From contig NC_014614.1 of NCBI RefSeq assembly GCF_000196455.1, positions 1,100,001-1,164,000 on the forward strand: DNA of 64,000 bases, written 5' to 3'. Below, one piece after another: positions 37,796-46,800 of the stretch (position 1 is the first letter of the stretch; every line of letters starts with the position of its first letter). The notes under the pieces were generated by a model, which made no database searches, was not told the DNA's origin, and saw nothing but the letters and a program-made list of their open reading frames with translations. The DNA comes from Acetoanaerobium sticklandii. GTDB lineage: Bacteria; Bacillota; Clostridia; Peptostreptococcales; Filifactoraceae. Both the position numbers and the translations under genes were made by a program.

Positions 37796-39034
37796 GTGAA
37801 TGTTGCTGTTATAGGTTTGTCTCACCAAGAGGCACCAATAGAAATAAGAGAAATGGCTTCCTTTTCAGAAGCAAAAAAAATTGAAGCTACATCTATGCTT
37901 CTTGACCTTGGGATAGAAGAAGTTATCATTTTGTCAACATGTAATAGAAGTGAGATTTATATAGCTTCTAGTACTTTAGATGAAGATATAAAGCTTGTTA
38001 AGGATTTTTATTCTAGGTATTTTAAAAGCGATAAAATCTCAGATTATATTTTTATTAAGAAAAAAGATGAAGCAATCAATTATTTGTACAGGGTGTGCAG
38101 TGGGTTAGATTCTATAGTTATTGGAGAAGACCAAATTTTAGGTCAGGTTAAAGATGCACTTATGACAGCGATGGAATTAGATGCGAGTAAGAAGTTCATG
38201 AACAAGCTTTTTAGAGAAGCTATAACTACGGCTAAGAATATAAAATCCACATATAAAATTTCGGAAAATCCACTTTCTATTAGCTATATAGGTGTAAAAT
38301 TTCTAAAAGAAAAGATAGGAGATTTATCTGATAAAAAAGCTTTTATAATCGGAGTAGGCAAAATGGGAAAGCTAGCTCTTAATCATTTACTTGATGAAGG
38401 GGTTACGAAGATTTACTGCTGCAATAGAAATCCTCAGAAAATCAAAGAGCTGAAAGAGGTATATCCATCTATAATCCAAGTTGAGTACGAAAATAGATAT
38501 GACTATATTCCTCAAATGGATATTCTAGTAAGTGCTACAGCATCTACTCATACCGTAGTAAAAAAACTAGATCTTCCGCCTATAACAAAAAAACTCTATG
38601 CTCTTGATTTGGCACTTCCTAGAGATATAGACCCAGATATCGCACTAGATTCAAATATAGTGTTATTTGATATTGACAGCTTAAAAAAGACCTCAGAAGA
38701 AAATGAAAAGCTAAGAAACGAACTTTCTGAAAAAGCTCAAGGCTTAATAAGTGAAAGCATATCAGAGTTTCATAAATGGAAAAAGACAATAAAGGTAGAC
38801 AATACTATTAAATCTCTAAATGAGAGATGCGAAGAAATACACAGAGATACAATTTCTTACATCTATAGAAAAATGGATTTGCCTTGCAGAGAGAAGAGAA
38901 TAGTAGAAAAAATGCTAGACTCTGCACTTAAACGACTAATTAGAGAGCCGATAATAGCATTAAAACAAATAGATGAAGATAAAAAGCAATCAGAATATAT
39001 GAAAGTAATTGAGGAGCTTTTTGACCTTGGATAA
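37796..39034 (+). CDS. hemA: Glutamyl-tRNA reductase
   Basis: A 412-residue NADPH enzyme reducing glutamyl-tRNA to glutamate-1-semialdehyde, the entry to C5 tetrapyrrole synthesis. Catalytic Cys49 is in LSTCNRSEIY; GLDSIVIGEDQILGQVKDA (~95) and the nucleotide site IIGVGKMGKLAL (~180) follow, then a helical dimerisation tail. GTG at 37796 is preferred (AGAGGTG 6 bases before); GTG at 37787 would add three residues but overlaps that site. Confidence 0.95.
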   Translation: MNVAVIGLSHQEAPIEIREMASFSEAKKIEATSMLLDLGIEEVIILSTCNRSEIYIASSTLDEDIKLVKDFYSRYFKSDKISDYIFIKKKDEAINYLYRVCSGLDSIVIGEDQILGQVKDALMTAMELDASKKFMNKLFREAITTAKNIKSTYKISENPLSISYIGVKFLKEKIGDLSDKKAFIIGVGKMGKLALNHLLDEGVTKIYCCNRNPQKIKELKEVYPSIIQVEYENRYDYIPQMDILVSATASTHTVVKKLDLPPITKKLYALDLALPRDIDPDIALDSNIVLFDIDSLKKTSEENEKLRNELSEKAQGLISESISEFHKWKKTIKVDNTIKSLNERCEEIHRDTISYIYRKMDLPCREKRIVEKMLDSALKRLIREPIIALKQIDEDKKQSEYMKVIEELFDLG

Positions 39035-39662
39035 AAAAAACTATTATCCTGTTATGCTGAATTTAACCACGAAATCTGCTCTTATAATCGGCTTAGGAGC
39101 AGTAGGCTTAAGGAAGCTAAAAGGTTTAGTAGATAAATCAGCAAATATTTACGTTATTTCAAAGGAAATTAAGCTTGAAACCAAGGAGCAGGTAAACAGA
39201 TTAAAGGCTCAGTCTGATACAAATATCATGATAATAGAAGAAGCTTTAGATTTAAACAAGCACTACAAATATCTTGAAAATTCTGACATTATATTTATTT
39301 GTACTGATAATATTTTATTAAATCAAGAAATAGAAACCTATGCAAAATCAAATAAGATATGGTATTTACGCTGTGACGATGCTACGCATTCAGATTTTAT
39401 AAATCCTATTACTATACAAAAACAAGAGCTATTGCTTGCTATATCAACATCTGGAGCAAGTCCTATTTATTGCCAGTATTTAAAAAGTGAGATAGAAAAG
39501 GTATTAGAAACCCTTGATATAGACAAGCTTAAGCTACTAGATTTAGCACGAAAAAAAATTAAATCCCAAAATGATTATGAAACCAAGGCGAAGCTTTTAG
39601 AAAAGCTAGTCCATATGAGCAAAGAAGAGTTAGAAGATATAATCGGCGAGGAGATATTATGA
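39027..39662 (+). CDS. Precorrin-2 dehydrogenase (SirC/Met8/CysG N-terminal type)
   Basis: A ~211-residue NAD-dependent enzyme oxidising precorrin-2 to sirohydrochlorin. ALIIGLGAVGLRKLKGL (~15-31) is the NAD site, DIIFICTDN (~84) and LLLAISTSGASP (~132) follow as in SirC/CysG. The start is uncertain, all candidates being TTG (39009, 39021, 39027); 39027 is best spaced from GAGGAG. Since cobalt-early synthesis uses sirohydrochlorin, it belongs in this operon. Some homologues (Met8p) also chelate metal; no separate chelatase gene is seen here. Confidence 0.87.
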   Translation: MDKKNYYPVMLNLTTKSALIIGLGAVGLRKLKGLVDKSANIYVISKEIKLETKEQVNRLKAQSDTNIMIIEEALDLNKHYKYLENSDIIFICTDNILLNQEIETYAKSNKIWYLRCDDATHSDFINPITIQKQELLLAISTSGASPIYCQYLKSEIEKVLETLDIDKLKLLDLARKKIKSQNDYETKAKLLEKLVHMSKEELEDIIGEEIL

Positions 39663-40573
39663 AAATAATAGTTGGAAGTAGAGGAAGTCAGCTAGCTTTG
39701 ACTCAGACAAAGCTTATCGTCAATGAGCTAAGCAAACTAAACCCAAATGTTGATTTTGAGATTAAAGTAATAAAGACAAAAGGGGATAAAATTCAAGACA
39801 TACCACTTGATAAAATGAATGATAAAGGTATTTTTGTAAAAGAGATAGAGGAGCAGCTTATATCTTATGAAATAGACATGGCAGTTCACTCTATGAAGGA
39901 CATGCCTACTAAAATGGATGAGAGATTAGTATTTCCAGTCATTCCTAAAAGAGAAGACTCAAGAGATGCACTTATTTTAAAAAACAATCTTAAGCTAGAA
40001 GACCTTAGCATGCTCGAAACTATGATTATTGGAACAGGAAGTAAAAGAAGAAGCTATCAATTTAAAGCATCCTATCCAAAAGCAGAATTTGAGCCTATAC
40101 GTGGAAATATAGATACTAGAATAAATAAGCTTCATACACAAAATTTAGATGGAATTATTCTAGCAGCATCGGGGCTAAAGAGAATAAGTAGAGAAAACGA
40201 GATTTCTCATTATTTTGATGAGAAGACTATGATTCCAGCACCCTGTCAGGGAATCCTAGCACTTCAAACCAGAACAAATGACTACCAAGTAATTGCAGTA
40301 CTTAGCAAAGTGGAGGATAGATGCTCTAGAATTCAGTACATAGCAGAGAGAGCTTACCTAGAAGAAATCGAAGGCGGATGCCATGCTCCAGTAGGAGCAT
40401 ACTGCGAAATAAACGGTGATAAAATTACTATCTATGCTGTTTATGGAGATGAACAAGGTAATAAATTAATCAGAGATAATATAACTGGAGCTACAGATAA
40501 TGCAGATGAACTAGGAAGAACCTTAGCTAAGAAAATGAAACTTGCATTGGAGGAAAGCTATGAAAAAAGGTAA
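39659..40573 (+). CDS. hemC: Porphobilinogen deaminase (hydroxymethylbilane synthase)
   Basis: A 304-residue enzyme linking four porphobilinogens. VGSRGSQLALTQT (~5-17), HSMKDMPTK (~79), GTGSKRRSYQ (~123) and the dipyrromethane-bearing cysteine in EGGCHAPVGAY (~241) are all present. Overlaps the previous gene by 4 bases and the next by 14. Confidence 0.96.
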   Translation: MKIIVGSRGSQLALTQTKLIVNELSKLNPNVDFEIKVIKTKGDKIQDIPLDKMNDKGIFVKEIEEQLISYEIDMAVHSMKDMPTKMDERLVFPVIPKREDSRDALILKNNLKLEDLSMLETMIIGTGSKRRSYQFKASYPKAEFEPIRGNIDTRINKLHTQNLDGIILAASGLKRISRENEISHYFDEKTMIPAPCQGILALQTRTNDYQVIAVLSKVEDRCSRIQYIAERAYLEEIEGGCHAPVGAYCEINGDKITIYAVYGDEQGNKLIRDNITGATDNADELGRTLAKKMKLALEESYEKR

Positions 40574-42056
40574 AGTATATCTAGTAGGTGCAGGACCTGG
40601 TGATGCAGGACTTATAACAGTAAATGGTATGAATGCGATAAAGAAAGCTGATGTAATAGTTTATGATAGACTAGCTAATCCAAAGCTTCTTAAATACAAT
40701 CAGAAATCTGCAAAACTAGTGTATGTTGGAAAAGCATCTAAAGAGCATACAATGAAGCAGGAGGATATATCACAGCTTCTTGTAGATGAAGCACTAGCAG
40801 GAAAAACAGTTGTTAGATTAAAAGGTGGAGATCCTTATGTTTTTGGAAGAGGGGGAGAGGAAGGCCAGCTTCTCTACCAAAACAATGTTGACTTTGAAAT
40901 AATACCAGGAATTACTTCAGGAATAGGAGGGCTAGCTTACGCGGGGATTCCTATAACTCATAGAGACCATGCATCATCACTTCATCTTATTACGGGACAT
41001 TTAAAATCTGAAGAAGATGAGTTAAATTATGATGCTTTAGCAAAGCTAGATGGAACTTTGGTGTTTTATATGGGAGTTGCAAATCTTAAAAATATTGCTA
41101 AAGGTCTATGTGATTATGGTAAGGATCCTAAAACTCCGGTTGCACTTATTTCATGGGCGACTCACCCTAGCCAAAAAACTATTACTACTACTCTAGATGA
41201 AATAATAAATGACAGATTTACTGATGAAGTTAGGCCGCCTAGCTTGATTGCAGTAGGAACAGTAATAAATCTAAAAAAAGAGCTTGATTTTTTTGAATCT
41301 AAACCACTTCATTCTAAAAGAGTTATAGTAACTAGAGCTAGAAATCAAGCAAGCTCTCTAGTAGAAGCTCTTGAGGATTTAGGAGCTATGGTTATTGAAT
41401 GTCCTTCAATTAAAATAGTTGAGAAAAATAATAACGAGCTAAAAGAAGCTATTGCTAAATTAGATTCCTATACTCATCTTGTATTTACAAGTCAAAATGG
41501 AGTAAGGATATTTATGGATGAGCTTTTAGAAAGCTTTGACGCAAGAAAATTAAGTCACTTAAAGATTGCTTCTATAGGAGAAGCAACCTCTAAAGAGCTG
41601 CTTAGCTATGGTATAAAGTATGATTTCATGCCAAAAAGATTTGTTGCAGAAGAGCTGGGAGCCTTATTACTGGAAGAAGTGACAAAAGACAGTAAAATTT
41701 TACTTCCAAGAGCAGAAGGGGCAAGAGATGTATTAATAAAAATGCTAGAAGATAAATGCACCATAGATGAAGTTAAAATATATAAATCCGAGATAGAAGA
41801 GCTTGATGAAGAAACTAGAAATGAGCTTCTTGATGGAGCAGATTATATTACCTTTACAAGCTCGTCTACAGTTAGTAATTTTTATGAAATGATAGATGAA
41901 AATATATTAAAAAAACTTGAGGAAACTAAAATAATCTCTATTGGACCTATAACAAGTGAAACTATAAAGGAGCATGGGAAAAAAGTTCATGCTCAGGCTG
42001 AGTCCTACAGTATTGACGGAGTACTTGAGACAATTTTGATGGAGGCGCAAAAATAA
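40560..42056 (+). CDS. cobA-hemD: Fused uroporphyrinogen-III C-methyltransferase / uroporphyrinogen-III synthase
   Basis: A 498-residue two-domain protein. Residues ~1-245 are a SUMT: YLVGAGPGDAGLITVNG (~6-22), YDRLANPKLL, LKGGDPYVFGRGGEE (~82). Residues ~255-498 are the weakly conserved HemD fold, with VTARNQASSLV, FTSQNGVRIF and a final FTSSSTVSNF. It closes the tetrapyrrole ring and methylates it to precorrin-2. Such fusions are common in clostridia. ATG at 40560 follows GGAGG within the end of hemC. Confidence 0.95.
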   Translation: MKKGKVYLVGAGPGDAGLITVNGMNAIKKADVIVYDRLANPKLLKYNQKSAKLVYVGKASKEHTMKQEDISQLLVDEALAGKTVVRLKGGDPYVFGRGGEEGQLLYQNNVDFEIIPGITSGIGGLAYAGIPITHRDHASSLHLITGHLKSEEDELNYDALAKLDGTLVFYMGVANLKNIAKGLCDYGKDPKTPVALISWATHPSQKTITTTLDEIINDRFTDEVRPPSLIAVGTVINLKKELDFFESKPLHSKRVIVTRARNQASSLVEALEDLGAMVIECPSIKIVEKNNNELKEAIAKLDSYTHLVFTSQNGVRIFMDELLESFDARKLSHLKIASIGEATSKELLSYGIKYDFMPKRFVAEELGALLLEEVTKDSKILLPRAEGARDVLIKMLEDKCTIDEVKIYKSEIEELDEETRNELLDGADYITFTSSSTVSNFYEMIDENILKKLEETKIISIGPITSETIKEHGKKVHAQAESYSIDGVLETILMEAQK

Positions 42057-42057
42057 A

Positions 42058-43017
42058 ATGATTAAAAGACCTAGAAGACTTCGTAGTACAGCAAATGTAA
42101 GAGCTTTAGTAAGAGAAACTCATCTTAATAAGTCTGGACTTGTATATCCTATATTTGTAGTAGAAGGAGAGGGAATAAAACGTGAAATCTCCTCTCTTAA
42201 GGATTGCTATCATTACTCTGTGGATATGCTTGATGACGAAATAAAAGAGCTAAAGAGCCTTGGTATAAATTCAGTTATGCTCTTTGGTATACCTGAATTA
42301 AAAGATGAAGAAGCTACTAGTGCCTATGATGAAAACGGGATAGTTCAAAAGGCAATAAGAAGAATAAAGAGCTATGCTCCAGATTTTTATGTAATAACGG
42401 ATGTATGTATGTGTCAATATACCACGCATGGACATTGTGGAATTATTTCTGAAGCTGGAGAAGTGCTAAATGATGTAACAATAGACTATATTGCTAAGAT
42501 TGCTCTAAGCCATGTTAAAGCTGGAGCAGATATGGTTGCTCCTTCTGATATGATGGATGGAAGAATAGGGGCAATTAGAAGCCTACTGGATGAGAGCGGC
42601 TTTTATAACACTCCGATAATGGCATATAGTGCAAAATACGCTTCTGCATACTATGGACCATTTAGAGTAGCAGCTTCATCTGCACCTGGATTTGGAGACA
42701 GGAAAACATATCAGATGGACTTTCATAACACTGATGAAGCCTTAAGAGAAGTTGAGCTGGATATAGAAGAAGGTGCAGACATAGTAATGGTAAAGCCTGC
42801 TATGTCTTATATGGATGTGATTAGTAGAGTAAAGAGCTCATACAACATACCAGTAGCTGCATACAATGTAAGCGGAGAATACGCTATGTTAAAGATGGCA
42901 GTAGAGCAAGGTATTATGAATGAATCTGTGATTTATGAAACAATGGTTAGTATAAAAAGAGCGGGAGCAGATATAATAATAACTTATTTTGCTAAAGATA
43001 TTGCAAAAATGCTATAA
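42058..43017 (+). CDS. hemB: Delta-aminolevulinic acid dehydratase (porphobilinogen synthase)
   Basis: A 319-residue enzyme joining two aminolevulinates. The zinc-type cysteine cluster DVCMCQYTTHGHCG (~117-130) and the two active-site lysines in AYSAKYASAYYGPFR (~197) and VMVKPAMSYMD (~246) are visible. Starts one base after the cobA-hemD stop. Confidence 0.96.
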   Translation: MIKRPRRLRSTANVRALVRETHLNKSGLVYPIFVVEGEGIKREISSLKDCYHYSVDMLDDEIKELKSLGINSVMLFGIPELKDEEATSAYDENGIVQKAIRRIKSYAPDFYVITDVCMCQYTTHGHCGIISEAGEVLNDVTIDYIAKIALSHVKAGADMVAPSDMMDGRIGAIRSLLDESGFYNTPIMAYSAKYASAYYGPFRVAASSAPGFGDRKTYQMDFHNTDEALREVELDIEEGADIVMVKPAMSYMDVISRVKSSYNIPVAAYNVSGEYAMLKMAVEQGIMNESVIYETMVSIKRAGADIIITYFAKDIAKML

Positions 43018-43039
43018 AACAAGCTAAAGGAGACTTATT

Positions 43040-44335
43040 ATGAATAGAGATAAATCAAATGCTTTGTATGAAAAAGCTAAAAACTATATTCCAGGTGGAG
43101 TAAATAGCCCAGTAAGAGCCTTTGGCTCAGTAGACAAAGCTCCAATTTTTGTAGATAGAGCTGATGGAGCCTATATTTACGATATAGATGGCAATAAATA
43201 TTTAGACTATATTTCATCATGGGGACCACTTATTTTTGGGCATAATGATCCTGAAATGATAGAGACCTTTAAATCATCTCTTGAAAAAGGCATTACATAC
43301 GGTGTTCCTTCATATATTGAAGTAGATATGGCTCAAGAAATAGTTAAAGCATATCCTGCTTGTGAGATGGTTAGAATGGTAAACTCAGGAACAGAGGCAA
43401 CTATGAGTGCAATTCGTACAGCTAGGGGATACACTAGAAAAGACAAGCTGATTAAGTTTGAGGGGTGCTATCATGGACATTCAGATTGCCTACTTGTAAA
43501 ATCAGGCTCTGGAACGCTTACCTTTAATGCTCCTACAAGCCTTGGAGTGCCAGAGGATGTAATAAAAGACACAATAGTGTGTACATTTAACGATATAGAA
43601 TCAGTAAAATCCGCAATAAACCAAAACAAAGACCAAATAGCAGCAATAATAATAGAAGGAGTTCCAGGAAACATGGGAGTTGTGCCACCTTGCCCAGACT
43701 TCTTAAAACAGCTTAGAAAGCTTACGAAGGATGAAGGGATACTTCTTATCCTAGATGAAGTAATAACAGGATTTAGGATAGCTTATGGCGGTGTGAGCGA
43801 AGTGTATGGTATCGAGCCTGACATGGTATGCTTTGGAAAGATAATCGGAGGAGGACTTCCAGTAGGTGCTTATGGAGGGAAAAGAGAAATCATGCAGGTA
43901 GTTTCGCCTCTAGGTGGAGTATATCAAGCAGGAACCTTATCAGGAAATCCACTTGCTATGCATATGGGACTTAAAACTCTTCAAAGATTAAGAGAAAATC
44001 CAAGCATATATAGTGACCTTGAAGCAAAAGCTATAAAACTAGAGCAAGGCTTTAAGAAGAATTTATCTGACCTTGGACTTAATTACACAATAACTAGAGT
44101 GAAATCCATGATATCATTCTTCTTTGCAGAGGGAGAAATTGCAAATTATCAAGATGTCCAAAAATCTGATACTGATAAATATGGAGAGTTTTTCAGATTT
44201 ATGCTAAACAAAGGAATCTTGCTTCCACCAGCTCAATTTGAAGGCTTATTTGTAAACACTGCAATAACTGATGAAGAGCTTGAATATACTATTATGTGCC
44301 ATAAAGAAGCACTTAGGGCTATTCATAACATATAA
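43040..44335 (+). CDS. hemL: Glutamate-1-semialdehyde 2,1-aminomutase
   Basis: A 431-residue pyridoxal phosphate enzyme converting glutamate-1-semialdehyde to aminolevulinate. GGVNSPVRAFGSV (~19), VNSGTEATMSAIRTARG (~115), the Schiff-base lysine in CFGKIIGGGLPVGAYGG (~265) and QAGTLSGNPLAM (~299) are conserved. Last gene of the operon, followed by a terminator. AAAGGAG ribosome binding site. Confidence 0.96.
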   Translation: MNRDKSNALYEKAKNYIPGGVNSPVRAFGSVDKAPIFVDRADGAYIYDIDGNKYLDYISSWGPLIFGHNDPEMIETFKSSLEKGITYGVPSYIEVDMAQEIVKAYPACEMVRMVNSGTEATMSAIRTARGYTRKDKLIKFEGCYHGHSDCLLVKSGSGTLTFNAPTSLGVPEDVIKDTIVCTFNDIESVKSAINQNKDQIAAIIIEGVPGNMGVVPPCPDFLKQLRKLTKDEGILLILDEVITGFRIAYGGVSEVYGIEPDMVCFGKIIGGGLPVGAYGGKREIMQVVSPLGGVYQAGTLSGNPLAMHMGLKTLQRLRENPSIYSDLEAKAIKLEQGFKKNLSDLGLNYTITRVKSMISFFFAEGEIANYQDVQKSDTDKYGEFFRFMLNKGILLPPAQFEGLFVNTAITDEELEYTIMCHKEALRAIHNI

Positions 44336-44392
44336 TGCTAGATATAGATAGCTATTTAAAATAAGCATCATTAATTATAAACTAATAAAAAA

Positions 44393-44428
44393 TGCTACTT
44401 AGAAATTAATCATTCTAGTAGCTTTTTT
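44393..44428 (+). terminator. Terminator of the corrinoid/tetrapyrrole operon
   Basis: GCTACTTAGA pairs with TCTAGTAGC, followed by six T. It comes about 60 bases after hemL and closes the 18.4-kb run. Confidence 0.85.
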
Positions 44429-44491
44429 ATTGTGGATAAAATAATTTTTGAGTAACATTTAGCAATTTGTATTGCACTAATGATTGAAATC

Positions 44492-45421
44492 TTATTTTTT
44501 AAAAGATTTTTTCATCCATTTAACATAGATCTTATCAAGAAGAAAGCCATACTTAAGATATAAATTATAAGCAGGAGCGTTATTATTAGCAACAATTAAT
44601 TTAATGTTCTTATAGCCTTGAGTCTTTAGATTGCCACTTAAATACTTAAGGATTAATTTCCCATAGCCTTTTGAATGAAACTCAGGATTTACAGCTAGAG
44701 CATCGAGAAATATTTCTGAATCATCCTTAGCAAAAATCGATATTCCAATAGGAACATTATTATAGTAATAAATCAAATTAGAAGTAGTATCATCAACTGT
44801 AGTCATATATTCCTCGTATGAATCTGAATCCAATCTACCACCGTTTGGAATTGGGACAAAAGCTTTATCGTGAATATCTCTAAATATTTCCCAGGTTTCA
44901 AGAGATAGGTTCTCATGATAAACTAAATTTTGAGCATCTTCAAAAGTAGAAGCTTTTGACAAAACATATTTTAGCTTTAGCATATCAAAATCCTCTATAA
45001 AATTTTCATCTATGCTCCAGCTATAAATAAGACTACTTTTACCTCTTAGTCCTAGCTTGATATAAACCTTATCTAACACTGCTGGATTAAGTCGCTTACT
45101 CATAGAACTTAAAAGATTAGAATAAAGTAGCTCCCAGTACTTTTTATCATCTTCTGCGGAAAAAGCTTGAGTAATGTAGATTTCATTTTTTTCTTTAGCC
45201 ATCAAATCCACATATCCGCCGCATGCTTTAATATCATCATTTACCCATAGGCTAAAGTGGTTTTCTCCTTTATTCAATACATTTGAAGAATAGTATTTTT
45301 TCATTTCATTTAAATCAGAATAAAAATCCTCTGTTTGATGAGAACGACAAAATTCATATAAGGTTGATACTTCTTTCTCAGTTAAAACTGAAAATGTTTT
45401 AATTTTATATTCTGTGCTCAT
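44492..45421 (-). CDS. GNAT-family N-acetyltransferase (possible two-domain)
   Basis: A 309-residue protein. The C-terminal ~130 residues form a GNAT domain with the acetyl-CoA motif FHSKGYGKLILKYL (~243) and NNNAPAYNLYLKYGFLLD. The N-terminal ~150 residues also have an acetyltransferase-like strand pattern but lack the pyrophosphate loop, so they may be a degenerate second copy. Substrate unknown. It follows the ABC importer genes on the same strand but beyond a terminator. Confidence 0.8.
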   Translation of the reverse strand: MSTEYKIKTFSVLTEKEVSTLYEFCRSHQTEDFYSDLNEMKKYYSSNVLNKGENHFSLWVNDDIKACGGYVDLMAKEKNEIYITQAFSAEDDKKYWELLYSNLLSSMSKRLNPAVLDKVYIKLGLRGKSSLIYSWSIDENFIEDFDMLKLKYVLSKASTFEDAQNLVYHENLSLETWEIFRDIHDKAFVPIPNGGRLDSDSYEEYMTTVDDTTSNLIYYYNNVPIGISIFAKDDSEIFLDALAVNPEFHSKGYGKLILKYLSGNLKTQGYKNIKLIVANNNAPAYNLYLKYGFLLDKIYVKWMKKSFKK

Positions 45422-45456
45422 AAAATCCCCCTATTTGGAGCTTAATATTTGGATGT

Positions 45457-45492
45457 AAAAACCCCGTATACAATTTGAATACGGGGTTTTAT
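45457..45492 (-). terminator. Terminator of the DUF3798 ABC importer operon
   Basis: AAAACCCCGTAT and ATACGGGGTTTT form a perfect 12-bp stem, 10 bases after the stop of the last permease gene on the minus strand; T residues follow in that direction. Confidence 0.85.
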
Positions 45493-45501
45493 CTGATTAT
45501 A

Positions 45502-46797
45502 TTATTTCTTGTTTTTCTTGTCAAAAAGCTGTTTCCAAGCATGTAGCCCAAGGGATACTCCTATAACTCCATAAGCAACGAAAACCCTGAAATACTCACC
45601 AATTTGAGCATTTCCAAATAAGTTTTTACCAGCTTGAGGAGAAACTATAAATAGGGTATGGAACAGTGCTGTTCCGATTATTGCCTGTCCTATAGTTGCC
45701 TTTGTAACAGAAGCTCCGCCTATTAGAAGAGCAGCAATTGCAAATGTACCAACTTGCTCGTGACTTCCATAAGTATTAAGAGTTCCTATATTCTGCAAGA
45801 AGATAAGCTGACCCCAACCAGCAAGTACAGTAGAAATAAGGATAGCTCTTATACGTATCTTATCAACTGGAATACCAGATATTTTAGCAATATTCATATC
45901 TTGGCCTACACTTCTAAAATCTTGGCCTGCTTTTGTTCTTAAAATAAATACATTAAATACGCAGATTAAACCTATAATTAAAATAGTAACTAGAGGTACT
46001 GTAATATTATTTACAAGTGATTTAACAGTACTTACATAAAATGATACTACTAATAATATAGTAAATAAAAAGCCTCTAATAATAAAACCATTTCTTTGCA
46101 TCATTAATCTTTCATCTTTTTTACTTTGGATAAATTTATATACATAATAGCCAGCTCCTGCTAGTGAAAAGACGATTGTAGATTTAATGAAAGGAATTTT
46201 GGCTATAGCATCCAAGGCATATTTTGTACCTTCAGGACCAGATAAATCTAAGGTGTTTTTTATACCAACACCACTACTAAGTACCAAAGTAGGGTTGTCC
46301 ATAGGTATTATAGTTCCGACCAAGAACAAAAATAGTAGCTGATATAAACCGTTAGCAAAGAAGCCTAGAATCATACCAGAAATCATTTCTTGTCCTTTGG
46401 TTTTATTAAGTAACTTGGCAGTAAAATATCCAAATAGTAAAGCTAAAGGTATGGTAAGTAAAGCGGCTAAAAGAAAACCAGTAATTCCGCCAATTTTAAA
46501 ATGAGTTATTGCAATTAGAGCAATCTGACCAGCCATAGCACCCAAAACTATACCAAAATTTAATCCCATACCCGCTAAAACTGGAATAATCAGAGATAAA
46601 ACTAAAAATGAGTTTCTAGTAATACGCTGAATAAGCTCATTTACAATAAATGGAACAGGTTGTTTTGATAAATATATACCACCTAAACATAGTATTATAA
46701 AAATGAATGTAACAGAATTGTCAAATAATATTTTCTTTATATTTGAACCCATACTCTCGGATTTGTTTTCTTCAAAAACAATTTTTTCTGCTTCCAT
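45502..46797 (-). CDS. ABC transporter permease (RbsC/BPD_transp_2 type), second
   Basis: A 431-residue inner-membrane permease with about ten hydrophobic segments. The repeated pattern around GMGLNFGIVLGAMAGQIAL (~75-93) and LLIGGASVTKATIGQAIIG (~365) is typical of RbsC/BmpC-like permeases. Longer than its partner by an N-terminal soluble stretch of ~25 residues and a middle insert. Last gene of the operon, 3 bases after the other permease; the two should form a heterodimer. Confidence 0.88.
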   Translation of the reverse strand: MEAEKIVFEENKSESMGSNIKKILFDNSVTFIFIILCLGGIYLSKQPVPFIVNELIQRITRNSFLVLSLIIPVLAGMGLNFGIVLGAMAGQIALIAITHFKIGGITGFLLAALLTIPLALLFGYFTAKLLNKTKGQEMISGMILGFFANGLYQLLFLFLVGTIIPMDNPTLVLSSGVGIKNTLDLSGPEGTKYALDAIAKIPFIKSTIVFSLAGAGYYVYKFIQSKKDERLMMQRNGFIIRGFLFTILLVVSFYVSTVKSLVNNITVPLVTILIIGLICVFNVFILRTKAGQDFRSVGQDMNIAKISGIPVDKIRIRAILISTVLAGWGQLIFLQNIGTLNTYGSHEQVGTFAIAALLIGGASVTKATIGQAIIGTALFHTLFIVSPQAGKNLFGNAQIGEYFRVFVAYGVIGVSLGLHAWKQLFDKKNKK

Positions 46798-46800
46798 ATT

